A DNA stretch of 64,000 nucleotides from a bacterium (GTDB lineage Bacteria > Desulfobacterota > Deferrisomatia > Deferrisomatales > BM512). The notes beneath the pieces were generated by a model. That model ran no database searches. It was not told the DNA's origin and was given only the letters and a program-made list of their open reading frames with translations. Location: the NCBI GenBank assembly GCA_004322275.1, contig SCTA01000013.1, forward strand, positions 1 through 64,000. Direction: 5' to 3'. Position numbers and translations under genes: made by a program. This document shows, piece by piece, positions 34,423-43,800 of this stretch; positions within the stretch are counted from its first letter, which is position 1; the number at the start of each line of letters is the position of its first letter.

Positions 34423-35823
34423 TCAGGCCCCTTTCAGGTACTTGTCTATCGCGTCGGCGGCTTTTCTCCCCGCGCCCATCGCGAGGATGACGGTGGCCGC
34501 GCCGGTGACGACGTCGCCGCCAGCGTAGACGCCTTCCATAGTGGTCTTGCCGGTGGCCTCGTCGGCGATTATCGTCCCCCACTTGGAGGTGTGTATCTCC
34601 GACGTGGTGGCGGGGATGAGCGGATTGGGCGAATTGCCGATGGCTACGACTACGGTATCGACCTCAAGCTCGAACTCGGAGCCGGGGATGACTTCGGGCT
34701 TCCTGCGGCCGGAGGCGTCGGGCTCGCCGAGGCGCATCTTGACGCACTTCATGGCGCGCACCTTGCCGTCTTCGTCGCCGACAAGCTCGACGGGGTTGGT
34801 GAGGAGGTGAAAGATTACCCCCTCCTCTTCGGCGTGATGCGATTCCTCGGCGCGGGCGGGCATCTCGTCGTGGCTGCGCCGGTAGACTATCATCGAGGCG
34901 TCCGCGCCGAGGCGAAGGGCCGTCCTCGCGGCGTCCATCGCGACGTTGCCGCCGCCCAGCACCGCGACCCTCTTGCCTCTGGCTATCGGGGTGTCATGGC
35001 CGGGGAAGAGGTAGGCTTTCATGAGGTTGTTGCGGGTGAGGTATTCGTTGGCGGAGTAAACGCCGTTGAGGTTCTCGCCGGGTATCTTCATGAAGTTGGG
35101 AAGTCCCGCGCCGGAGCCGACGAAAACGGCGTCGTAGCCGTCCTCCTCCATCAGCTCGTGGACCGAGCGGATCTTGCCGATGACGGAGTTCATAACGAAC
35201 CGGACGCCCAGTGAGGAGAGGTAATCCACCTCGGCCTGGACTATCGCCTTCGGGAGGCGAAATTCCGGTATGCCGTAGATGAGGACGCCGCCGGGCTTGT
35301 GGAGCGCCTCGAAGACGGTGACCTCGTGGCCTTTCTTGATGAGGTCGCCCGCTACGGTGAGCCCCGCGGGGCCCGCGCCGATTACGGCTACCTTCTTGCC
35401 GGTCTTCGCGGCTATGGGGGGTATCGTCACCCCGCCCTCGTTGCGCTCCCAGTCGGCGGCGAAGCGTTCGAGGCGGCCTATCGCCACCGGCTCTTCCTTT
35501 TTGCCGACGACGCACTTCACCTCGCACTGGGATTCCTGCGGGCAGACGCGGCCGCAGACGGCGGGAAGGCTGTTTTTGTCCTTCAAAATCCTGGCGGCGG
35601 CGGCGAAATCGCCCTCGGCTATCTTGCCGATGAAATCGGGGATGAGCACCTCGACGGGGCACCCTTCCCTGCACTTGGGCTTTTTGCACTGAAGGCAGCG
35701 GGAGGCTTCCTTCATCGCCGTCTCTTTTGAATAACCGAAGGGAACCTCTTCAAAATTGCGGGCTCTTACCTTCGGCTCCTGCTCGGGCATGGGCTGGCGC
35801 AAAATCTTTTCCTTTGGGGCCAT
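34423..35823 (-). CDS. nfnB: NfnB-like (GltD-family) FAD/NADPH subunit
   Basis: Large subunit of NADH-dependent reduced ferredoxin:NADP+ oxidoreductase, an electron-bifurcating transhydrogenase. The 466-residue protein shows the GltD-family N-terminal Fe-S region (CLQCKKPKCREGCPVEV, CGRVCPQESQC), the FAD-binding VAVIGAGPAGLTVAGDLIKKG and the NADPH-binding VAVLGGGNVAMDAAR folds. Taken alone it could be called glutamate synthase small subunit, but the gene directly upstream is the NfnA partner and no glutamate synthase large subunit is present. It follows nfnA with 40 bp between. Confidence 0.88.
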   Translation of the reverse strand: MAPKEKILRQPMPEQEPKVRARNFEEVPFGYSKETAMKEASRCLQCKKPKCREGCPVEVLIPDFIGKIAEGDFAAAARILKDKNSLPAVCGRVCPQESQCEVKCVVGKKEEPVAIGRLERFAADWERNEGGVTIPPIAAKTGKKVAVIGAGPAGLTVAGDLIKKGHEVTVFEALHKPGGVLIYGIPEFRLPKAIVQAEVDYLSSLGVRFVMNSVIGKIRSVHELMEEDGYDAVFVGSGAGLPNFMKIPGENLNGVYSANEYLTRNNLMKAYLFPGHDTPIARGKRVAVLGGGNVAMDAARTALRLGADASMIVYRRSHDEMPARAEESHHAEEEGVIFHLLTNPVELVGDEDGKVRAMKCVKMRLGEPDASGRRKPEVIPGSEFELEVDTVVVAIGNSPNPLIPATTSEIHTSKWGTIIADEATGKTTMEGVYAGGDVVTGAATVILAMGAGRKAADAIDKYLKGA

Positions 35824-35863
35824 TTTTTATGTCTCCGTATCTTATCGGGCGAAAGGCGCGGGA

Positions 35864-36724
35864 TTACTCCCAGCAGCGCTTCCCCCCGTGATGTTCGTGA
35901 AGATGTTTTTCCATCGAGACGGCTTCGTGCGACTTGTACATGGCGAGCCTCTTTGTCAGCTCGTCGAAGTTGACCTTGTGGCCGTCGAACTCGGGGCCGT
36001 CCACGCAGGCGAACTTGGTCTCGCCGCCCACCGTGACCCTGCACGCCCCGCACATGCCGGTGGCGTCCACCATTATGGGGTTCAGGCTCACTTCGGTCTT
36101 CACCTCGTACTTCTCGGTGACCTTGCAGCAAAAGCGCATCATCGGAACGGGGCCGATGGCCACGGTGAGGGAGATGTTCTCCTTGCCCTCGCGAAGGATT
36201 ACCTCTTCAAGAGCCTGGGTGACGAACCCCTTCTTGCCGTAGGAGCCGTCGTCGGTGGTGATGATCAGCTCGTCGCTGGCCTTCGCCATTTCGGCTTCCA
36301 TGATGAGAAGCTCTTTACTTCTCGCGCCCATTATCGAGATGACGCGGTTACCCGCCGCCTTGTGGGCGCAGGCGATGGGGTGTACGGGAGCGACGCCTAT
36401 ACCGCCGCCGATGCAGACCACCGCGCCGGGCAGGCTCTGGACGTGGGCCGGTTTCCCGAGGGGACCGACGAAATCGAGGAGAGCATCGCCGGGATTCATT
36501 TCCGCGAGTCTGGCCGTGGTCTTGCCCATTACCTGGAAGACCAGGGTCACCGCGCCGGTGTCTACGTTCTTGTCGGCGACGGTGAGGGGGATGCGCTCTC
36601 CGTTTTCGTCGATGCGAAGCATGATGAAGTTACCCGCCTTGTGTTTTTTGGCGACGGCGGGGGCGAGTATGTCCATGCGGAATACCGCCGGGCCAAGTTT
36701 CTCTTTCCTCAGAATCTCGTACAA
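35864..36724 (-). CDS. nfnA: NfnA-like FAD/[2Fe-2S] NAD-binding subunit
   Basis: Small subunit of the Nfn transhydrogenase. The 286-residue protein has a ferredoxin-reductase-type FAD domain (ERIPLTVAD), an NAD domain (CIGGGIGVAPVHPIA), and a C-terminal [2Fe-2S] segment with cysteines in GMCGACRVTVGG and FACVDGPEFD, like dihydroorotate dehydrogenase electron-transfer subunits. The start is a TTG at 36722-36724 with GGAGAG six bases upstream. No pyrD is nearby, and nfnB follows, so the Nfn assignment is preferred. Confidence 0.88.
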   Translation of the reverse strand: MYEILRKEKLGPAVFRMDILAPAVAKKHKAGNFIMLRIDENGERIPLTVADKNVDTGAVTLVFQVMGKTTARLAEMNPGDALLDFVGPLGKPAHVQSLPGAVVCIGGGIGVAPVHPIACAHKAAGNRVISIMGARSKELLIMEAEMAKASDELIITTDDGSYGKKGFVTQALEEVILREGKENISLTVAIGPVPMMRFCCKVTEKYEVKTEVSLNPIMVDATGMCGACRVTVGGETKFACVDGPEFDGHKVNFDELTKRLAMYKSHEAVSMEKHLHEHHGGKRCWE

Positions 36725-36832
36725 TTCTCACTCTCCGTCAGCGAGGTTTCGGCGCAAAGAGGTCCCGCCGAAAACGTTTTACTTAAAATTAAAATTTTAT
36801 AGTATTGCTTTAAAACAAGTCGGAAGTGGCTG

Positions 36833-38902
36833 TCAAGGGGTTAATGTGGAAGAAAGCACAAGCCCTCCGCCCTCCAGCCTCCCGTAGGCGTCCAGCGCGG
36901 TTATGACCTTCTTTACGTAGAGTCTCGTCTCTATGTAGGGAATCGACTCGACGAAAAGATCCGCGTCGGCCCCCTTCCACTTCTCGCGCCAGGCGGTGAC
37001 CGAGCTTTCCCCCGCGTTGTAAGCGGCTGCGGCGCTGGCCACGTCGCCCCCGTAGAGATCGAGGAGGTTCCGAAGGTATTTAGCGCCTATGCGGAGGGCG
37101 GTCGAGGGGTCGAAAAGCGTTTCCTGGCTGAAATCCTTTATCCCCAGCTCTCCGGCAATCCTGCCCGCCGTGGAGGGGATGAACTGCATCAGCCCCCTCG
37201 CCTCCCACAGCGAATAGGCGTCCTTGTCGAAATTGGATTCGGTCTTCATCACAGCGAGGAGAAGGTGCGGGTGGATATCCGCCTCCATCGCCGCGGCGTT
37301 CACCGAGTAGGGGTATGCGAGGCAGTAGGCGAAGCGGTAGGCGTCGGAGATTCCCTTCCCCGGCGTAGTCTCGTTCCAGTCGTACCAGCTTCCCCCGGCG
37401 GCTTTCGCAGCCCCGGAAAAATCCTCCGCGAAATAGCGCATCCACAGGGCGGAAGAACCCTTGGGGTCGAGCCTTTCGAGCTCGCGCCTCGCGGCCTCGT
37501 AAAAACCGATGCGCAGGTAAGCCAGCGGCTTTTCAAACTCTCCCTCGGGGACGATGAGTTCCGCCGGGGGCGAGGGCGGGGTAACGGTCATGGAGCCCTT
37601 GCCCCTCGGGTCCGCAACGGGAAGAATTTTGCCGTCGCCGGAGGCGGAAAGAATCGAGTAGTAGCCCATCGGGTACTTTGAGAGGAGCGTTTCGCGGACC
37701 TTCTTCGCCTCCTCCTGCTTCTGCGCCTTCTCTAAAGCCCTAAAGGCCCAGTAGAGCCCCCTCGCCTGCTGCCAACCCTTGGCTATTCCCTTCACGGAAG
37801 ATTCAAAGACCTTCGCGGCGTCGGCGTACTTGCCCGCCTTGAAGGCGGTGAAGCCGTCGCCGAAGCGGGTGTCCACCGCCTCGGCGGAGGCGGGGTATTT
37901 CTTCATCAGGAGGTCGCGGGCTTCCTTCGCTTCCTTCGCCATCTGCCTTCCCTCGAAGACCCGGTAAGACTGGAAAAGCCAGACGGGGGCCTTGGAGTTT
38001 CCGGAGTATTTTTTGGCGAGAGCCAGAAGGTCGGCGGCGCCCTCGTTGCCCCTGTCGAGGCCGAAGAGGGAGCGGGCGTGGTGGAAGCGGGCGTCCTGCT
38101 CAATCGGGTCACTCTTTGATTTCGCCGCCGTTTTCAGCGGGGTAAGCGCCTCCTCGTAGCGGCGCAGGTAGTAGAGCGCTTTGCCGAGTGAGAGATTTAC
38201 CTCGTTTTGGAGGGGGGAGTCCTTCTTAAGCCTCGCGAGGAGGGCTTTAAAGACCGCGACGCCCTTTTCCCTGCTCCCCTTTTCGAGAAGGTTCTTGCCC
38301 CTGGTCAAAAGCTGCTGGTCGGTGAGGGGCTTGTCGGGGTCGGCGTCCTTGTCCGCGATGTATTTCGCCGCCGCGTCGGCCGCGCCGGTATGGGCGAAAT
38401 CAACGTAGAGGCGCGTGGCCGTGGCGGCGGCCTCCTTGTCCATCCCCGCGAGTTTCTGAGCCGAAGCGAGTCTAAGCAGCGCCCCGGCCCTGGGTATCTC
38501 TTCGGTGAGGGAATTCTGGAGCCTGTCGAGGAAGTTCGTCTCTCCCGCGAAATCCCCCCTCGCCTCCGCCTGTTTCGCGAGAAGGTCGAGGGCTTCCGGC
38601 AGAAAGGGGCTTTCCGGCTTGAGTCCGGTAATCGCCTCCAGGTGCGGTCTCGCCTGCTCGGGCGGCAAGAGCCCGGCAAGGGATATGCGCACCGCGTCGG
38701 CGGGAAGGTCGGGACTCAGCAGGAGACGGGAGAAGATCTCCACCCCCTTCCCGGCGGAGTCCGCCCCGAGGGACCTTGCCTCGATAAAATCCCGCTCGGC
38801 CTGATTCAGAGGCGGAAATTGCACCTCGCGGAACTGGGCCGCGCTGCACGGGATTGCAAGAAAGAGGCAAATAGAGTAGAAAAAAATCTTAAAGTTTCGC
38901 AT
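36833..38902 (-). CDS. slt: Soluble lytic murein transglycosylase
   Basis: Cleaves peptidoglycan to anhydromuropeptides in the periplasm. The 689-residue protein begins with a signal peptide (residues ~1-21, ending SAAQ). A long alpha-helical superhelix with TPR-like repeats (about 40-480) leads to the C-terminal SLT domain: AVMKTESNFDKDA with the catalytic glutamate, ARGLMQFIPSTA, and AAAAYNAGESSV. Start codons of this gene and the divergent LarA-like gene are only 5 bp apart, so they must share regulatory DNA or one of the starts lies farther inside. Confidence 0.93.
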   Translation of the reverse strand: MRNFKIFFYSICLFLAIPCSAAQFREVQFPPLNQAERDFIEARSLGADSAGKGVEIFSRLLLSPDLPADAVRISLAGLLPPEQARPHLEAITGLKPESPFLPEALDLLAKQAEARGDFAGETNFLDRLQNSLTEEIPRAGALLRLASAQKLAGMDKEAAATATRLYVDFAHTGAADAAAKYIADKDADPDKPLTDQQLLTRGKNLLEKGSREKGVAVFKALLARLKKDSPLQNEVNLSLGKALYYLRRYEEALTPLKTAAKSKSDPIEQDARFHHARSLFGLDRGNEGAADLLALAKKYSGNSKAPVWLFQSYRVFEGRQMAKEAKEARDLLMKKYPASAEAVDTRFGDGFTAFKAGKYADAAKVFESSVKGIAKGWQQARGLYWAFRALEKAQKQEEAKKVRETLLSKYPMGYYSILSASGDGKILPVADPRGKGSMTVTPPSPPAELIVPEGEFEKPLAYLRIGFYEAARRELERLDPKGSSALWMRYFAEDFSGAAKAAGGSWYDWNETTPGKGISDAYRFAYCLAYPYSVNAAAMEADIHPHLLLAVMKTESNFDKDAYSLWEARGLMQFIPSTAGRIAGELGIKDFSQETLFDPSTALRIGAKYLRNLLDLYGGDVASAAAAYNAGESSVTAWREKWKGADADLFVESIPYIETRLYVKKVITALDAYGRLEGGGLVLSSTLTP

Positions 38903-38952
38903 GGGGGATGAAGGCTACCAGAGCTTGTGAACATGAGCAAGGATGCAAAAAG

Positions 38953-40131
38953 GTGTTTGAATTTTTTGATGTCGAAGCAACCTTCCCAAGGCCGAAAGAG
39001 GCGAATCCAGGCGAAAAAGTCGCCGTTCTTGCGGGAAAATTCACAAATTTAAGACGCCTCCCCCCCCCCGGGAGGATAGCCGTGGCGGTCGGCAGCAGGG
39101 GGATAACAGCCATCGGAGAAATGACCGCCTCCCTCGTCGGCGCGCTAAAGGCGGGTGGGTACGACCCCTTCGTTGTCCCCGCCATGGGCAGCCACGGCGG
39201 GGAGACCCCAGAGGGTCAGCTAAAGACGCTGGCGAGCCTCGGAATCACCGAAGAAACGGTAAAAGCGCCGGTCATCGCCACCTCGGAGGTGGTAAGCGCG
39301 GGAAAGACCCGCTCCGGCGTCGAGGTCTTCATCGACAAAAACGCCTTTGAAGCCGACGCGATTGTCCCCATAAACAGGATAAAGCCCCACACCGCCTTTC
39401 GGGGCAGGCTCGAATCGGGTCCCGCCAAGCTGCTCGCCGTGGGGCTGGGAAAATCCAGAAGCGCCGCGCTCATGCACCGTGCGGGGCTCGCCACCGCCAT
39501 TCCCGAAGCGCTTCAAGTGCTCATCGAAGCGGAAAAAGTGCTTTTCGGAATCGCCATCCTCGAAAATCCCTACGGCGAGACGGCCCATATTGAACTCGTC
39601 GCCCCCCAAAACTGGCTCGAAGAGGAATCGCTCCTTCTGAACCGGGCGTGGGAACTGTATCCCCGCCTTCCCTGGGAAAAACTGGATATTCTTGTCGTCG
39701 AGCGGATGGGAAAGGATATCTCGGGAACCGGGATGGACCTTAACGTAATAGGCATGTCGCGCAGGTTCCCCGGCTCGGGGACGCTGCCGGAAATCGGCCG
39801 TGTAATAGCGCTGGAGCTTACCGCCGGAAGCGGCGGCAACGCCACGGGCCTGGGCTACGCCGACATCGTCACCCGAAAGCTCGCGGGAGCCGTCAACTGG
39901 GAGAAGACGAGGTTCAACTGCGCCGCCTCCGGCTTCCCCGAAGCGGCCCGCCTCCCCTTCGTCTCCCTCGGCGAACCGGACGCAATAAAAAAAGCCTTGT
40001 CGGACTTAAATATTTCGTCAAAGCACGTCCGCGCGGCGAAGATACCGGACACCTCTCACCTCCATAAAATCCAGGTATCCAGAGCGCTTACGGAAGATCT
40101 CCCCGAACCTTTCCACAAGTGTGCGGGATAG
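38953..40131 (+). CDS. LarA/DUF2088-related protein, possible nickel-pincer-dependent isomerase
   Basis: A protein of ~392 residues from the in-frame GTG at 38953 (AAGGA nine bases upstream); an ATG at 38908 is also open but would leave 5 bp to the divergent slt start. The features VAVGSRGI, VVPAMGSHGGETPEGQ and INRIKPHTAFRG resemble the lactate racemase (LarA/DUF2088) superfamily, which binds a nickel-pincer nucleotide in characterised members. The substrate is not known, and no larB/C/E cofactor genes are in the window. It could equally be a superfamily member without the cofactor. Confidence 0.7.
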   Translation: MFEFFDVEATFPRPKEANPGEKVAVLAGKFTNLRRLPPPGRIAVAVGSRGITAIGEMTASLVGALKAGGYDPFVVPAMGSHGGETPEGQLKTLASLGITEETVKAPVIATSEVVSAGKTRSGVEVFIDKNAFEADAIVPINRIKPHTAFRGRLESGPAKLLAVGLGKSRSAALMHRAGLATAIPEALQVLIEAEKVLFGIAILENPYGETAHIELVAPQNWLEEESLLLNRAWELYPRLPWEKLDILVVERMGKDISGTGMDLNVIGMSRRFPGSGTLPEIGRVIALELTAGSGGNATGLGYADIVTRKLAGAVNWEKTRFNCAASGFPEAARLPFVSLGEPDAIKKALSDLNISSKHVRAAKIPDTSHLHKIQVSRALTEDLPEPFHKCAG

Positions 40132-40284
40132 GTTGTGGAAAACCCTGTGCAAAACCCCGCAAGTCGGCACCAAGCGTGAATCCCCGAAAGGCTGCACAAA
40201 ATTTCATCATTGTCTCGAACAAAGAGGACCTTAACGGTAAGGTAATTCGCCGTAAAACCTTGTCAATACGCCGTTTGACGAACA

Positions 40285-40323
40285 CAAAAAAGCGGCGGGC
40301 CGCCCTGAGCGCACCCGCCGCTT
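40285..40323 (-). terminator. Rho-independent terminator of the cus operon
   Basis: Perfect 10-bp arms AAGCGGCGGG (40290-40299) and CCCGCCGCTT (40314-40323) with a 14-base loop; a T run follows on the minus strand. It lies 20 bp past the stop of the Met-rich exported protein, the last gene of the efflux operon. The rest of the 40132-40344 gap holds two facing DnaA-box-like sequences (40110-40118 and 40133-40141) of doubtful meaning. Confidence 0.85.
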
Positions 40324-40344
40324 CGGCTTATAATGACACTGTAA

Positions 40345-40848
40345 TCACTTGACTTCGTATTTGAACTCGTCCACGACTGTCTTGTCCCCGGCCTGAACTT
40401 TTGCCGTGATTTTATAGCTTCCGGGCTTCGAGAAGTCCACGTCGCCCCCGAAGCCGCCCAGCATCGCCATGCCCATCGATTTTTGCTCGGCGTTGCCGGG
40501 ACCGAAAACGAGAAAGCCCGCCTTGGCCTCGGTCACTTCCATGCCGTCCGGCTTCGCGAGGAAAACCATCAGGTGGTGGGAGGTGGTGATTCCTGTGCCG
40601 GGCATGATCTTCAGGACATCGGCTTTGGTGAGAAGATAGTACTCGACCTTGTAGCCGTCGATGGCGGTCTCGCGCACCTTCACGCCGTGGCGCTCGTATT
40701 TCATTTTCTGACCGGCCCCCATCGAGGAGCCGGACATCTCCATCCCGCCCATCGAGCCCATCGAGTCGTGCATTGCAGCTTTCGCTTGGGGGACGGCGAA
40801 GGCGAAAGCCATTGCCAGTACCGTTAACGCATGGATTATCTTTTTCAT
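40345..40848 (-). CDS. Exported Met/His-containing protein linked to copper efflux
   Basis: From the ATG at 40846-40848 (AAAGG seven bases upstream) it has 167 residues. A signal peptide ends near AKAAMHDS (~residue 24). The mature N-terminus has many methionines (MHDSMGSMGGMEM), typical of periplasmic copper-binding tails, followed by a beta-rich domain with TTSHHLMVFLAKP and FGGDVDFSKPGSYKI that resembles YtkA/FixH-like folds. It is the last gene of the cus operon. Likely a periplasmic metal-binding accessory, in the place where CusF would be expected (inference). Confidence 0.7.
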   Translation of the reverse strand: MKKIIHALTVLAMAFAFAVPQAKAAMHDSMGSMGGMEMSGSSMGAGQKMKYERHGVKVRETAIDGYKVEYYLLTKADVLKIMPGTGITTSHHLMVFLAKPDGMEVTEAKAGFLVFGPGNAEQKSMGMAMLGGFGGDVDFSKPGSYKITAKVQAGDKTVVDEFKYEVK

Positions 40849-40895
40849 CTTTTTGCCTTTCCTTGTGCAGTTTGCCGGCTTCACGGCTTAAATTC

Positions 40896-43800
40896 TTATT
40901 GCTGGACAACCGGTTGCGCCGGGTTCTCCAGCTCTCTTTTTTTCCAGAGCTTGTAAATCGCCGGATAGACCAGCAGTTCCAGTGCGAAGGAGGTGATGAG
41001 GCCTCCTATCATCGGCGCGGCGATCCGCTTCATCACGTCCCCCCCGGCCGAGGTGGACCACATGATGGGGAGCAGCCCCATGAAGGCCGCCGCCACCGTC
41101 ATCATCTTCGGCCTCGCGCGCTTGACGGCGCCGTGAAGGATCGCCTCGTCAAGCTCCTCCGGCGTGTTAAGTTTCCCTTTGGCCTTCGCGTCGTCGTAGG
41201 CGAGGTCCAAAAAGAGGAGCATGAAGACGCCCGTCTCCGCGTCCAGTCCCAGAAGGGCGATCATCCCCACCCAGGCGGCTATCGAGACGTTGTAGCCGAG
41301 GATGTGGAAGAGCCAGATAGCGCCTATCGCCGAGAAGGGCACCGCCATCATTACCACCGAGGCCTTGAATGCGCTTCGGGTGTTGGCGTAGAGGAGAAGG
41401 AAGATGAGGACCAGAGTAATCGGGACGACAATTTTCAGGCGCTCCTTCACTCGGATCATGTTCTCGTACTGTCCGCTCCACGTAAGGACGTAGCCGGGCT
41501 GGACCTTAAGCTCCGAGGCCACCACCTTTTTCGCCTCCTCGACGTAACTCCCCACGTCGCGCCCCGCTATGTCCACGTAGACGTAGCCGGAGAGGAAGCC
41601 GTTCTCGTTTCTGAGCATCGAGGGGCCGGAAACCAGCTTTATGTCGGCTAGCTGGGCGAGAGGAATCTGGATGTTGCCCATCGCCTGGGGAGCAGGGGAC
41701 GACATTCCGGGAGCGCCCCGCTGCACTCCGGAAGTCCCCGCGACAGGCACCAGCACCCGCCCGAGGGACTGGAGGTCCTCGCGAAGCTCTCTCGGGTAGC
41801 GGATGTTCACCGGGTAACGCTCGCGCCCCTCGAAGGTGGTGGTGACGTTTTCGCCGCCCACCGCCTGCATGATCACCTTCTGCACGTCGTCGATGGTGAG
41901 CCCGTAGCGGGCGAGCTGGTCGCGCTTCGGCTCGAAATCCACGAAATACCCGCCGGTGACCCTCTCGGCGAAGACGCTCCTCGTGCCGGGAATCTTCTGC
42001 ATTATCCCTTCGAGCTTTTCGCCAATCTTCTGGATCTCGTTGAGATCGGCTCCGTAAATCTTGATGCCCACCGGCGTTCTGACGCCGGTCGTCAGCATGT
42101 CTATTCTGGCCTTGATGGGCATCGTCCAGGCGTTGGTGTTGCCGGGGAATTTCAGCTTGGCGTCCATCTCGGCCACCAGCTCGTCCCACGAGATCCGGTC
42201 GGGCCATATCGGCCTAAAAACCGGCTTCAGCCAGTCCGGAGACCAGCCCGAGTACCAGCGCTCCTTGCCGCGCCACTGTTCCGGCGGCTTTAAGATGACG
42301 GTTGTCTCCATCATCGAGAAGGGCGCGGGGTCGGTGGAACTGTCGGCGCGCCCCGCCTTGCCGAAGACGCGCTCCACCTCGGGGAAGGATTTCAGCACCT
42401 TGTCCTGCGCTGTTAAAAGGTCCTCGGCCTGCGCCACAGAAAGCCCCGGAAGAGTCGTCGGCATGTAGAGGATGGTGCCCTCGTTCAGGGGAGGCATGAA
42501 CTCCTGTCCGAGCGGCTTCACTCCGAGGAAAGGTATTCCAAAGTAAGACCAGACGGATACCGCGACGAGAACCAGTGAGGCGCTTATCACCGCCTTGGGA
42601 AAGCGCAGGACGAAGCGGCAAACCGGGTCGTAGATCTTGAAGATCGTCCGACTTATCGGGTGGCGCTCCTCCGAGTAATAGGTGCCGACGAAAGCGGTCG
42701 AAGCTATCTTCGCCAGAATCCTGGGCTTGAAAGTGAAGGGCTCCACCCTGGCGAAAAGCATCCGGAGCGCGGGGTCGAGCGTTACCGCCAGAAAAGCCGC
42801 CAGTCCCATCGCGAGGTTCTTCGAGTAGGCGAGCGGCTTGAAGAGCCTCCCTTCCTGATCGACCAGCGCGAAGATCGGCAGGAAGGCCACCGCAATCACC
42901 AGCAGGGAGAAGAAGACCGAAGGGCCGACCTCTTTCAGGGCTTCCAGCCTTACGTCGTGAAAATCCCCTTTTTTGCCGTCGGCCTGCCAGTGGTAGATCT
43001 TGTTGTAGGCGTTCTCCACCTCCACTATCGCGCCGTCCACCAGAACGCCTATCGAAATGGCTATTCCGGCGAGGCTCATGATGTTTACCGTCACTCCCAT
43101 GTAGTAAAGGGGGATGAAGGAGAGGAGAACGGAGATGGGTATCGTCAGTATCGGGACGATAGCCGAGGGTACGTGCCAGAGGAAGAGGAGGATGACAAGC
43201 GAGACGATTATCATCTCCTGCACCAGCTCGTGTTTGAGGGTGCCGAGCGCCCGCTCGATCAGGTCGGAGCGGTCGTAGGTGGTGACGAACTCCACCCCTT
43301 CGGGCATAGAGGGCTTGAGCTCCTCCATCTTCGCCTTCACCCGCTCTATGACGTTGAGGGCATTTTCCCCGTGGCGCATCACGATTATTCCGCCGACGTG
43401 GTCGCCCAGGCCGTCGAGGTCGGAGATGCCGCGCCGTATCTCGGGGCCGAGCTCCACGCGGGCGATATCCTTTACAAGGACCGGGACGCCCCCCGCTCCG
43501 GTCTTCACCACTATCTTCTCGAAATCGGGGAGGGTTCTCGCGTAGCCCCTCGCCCGCACCATGTATTCCGCGCCGGAAAACTCGATCAGCCTCCCGCCGA
43601 CCTCGTTGTTGGACTTACGGACAGCCTCCATCACCATGTCCAGCGAGAGGCCGTAGGCCGCAAGGCGGTTCGGGTCAACGGTTATCTGGTATTGCTTCTG
43701 GAAGCCGCCGATTGAGGCCACCTCCGCGACGCCGGGGACCGATTGGAGGGCGTAGCGAAGGGTCCAGTCCTGATAGGAGCGAAGCTGGTCCAGCGAATGC

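Noticed and set aside
34423-35823. Assignment as glutamate synthase small subunit
   Set aside because: The upstream neighbour is an NfnA-type FAD/[2Fe-2S] protein and no large subunit is present, so NfnB is the better call.
40110-40141. Two facing DnaA-box-like sequences (TTTCCACAA and TTGTGGAAA)
   Set aside because: Only two sites, no dnaA/dnaN neighbours and no AT-rich unwinding region. Not enough for an origin.
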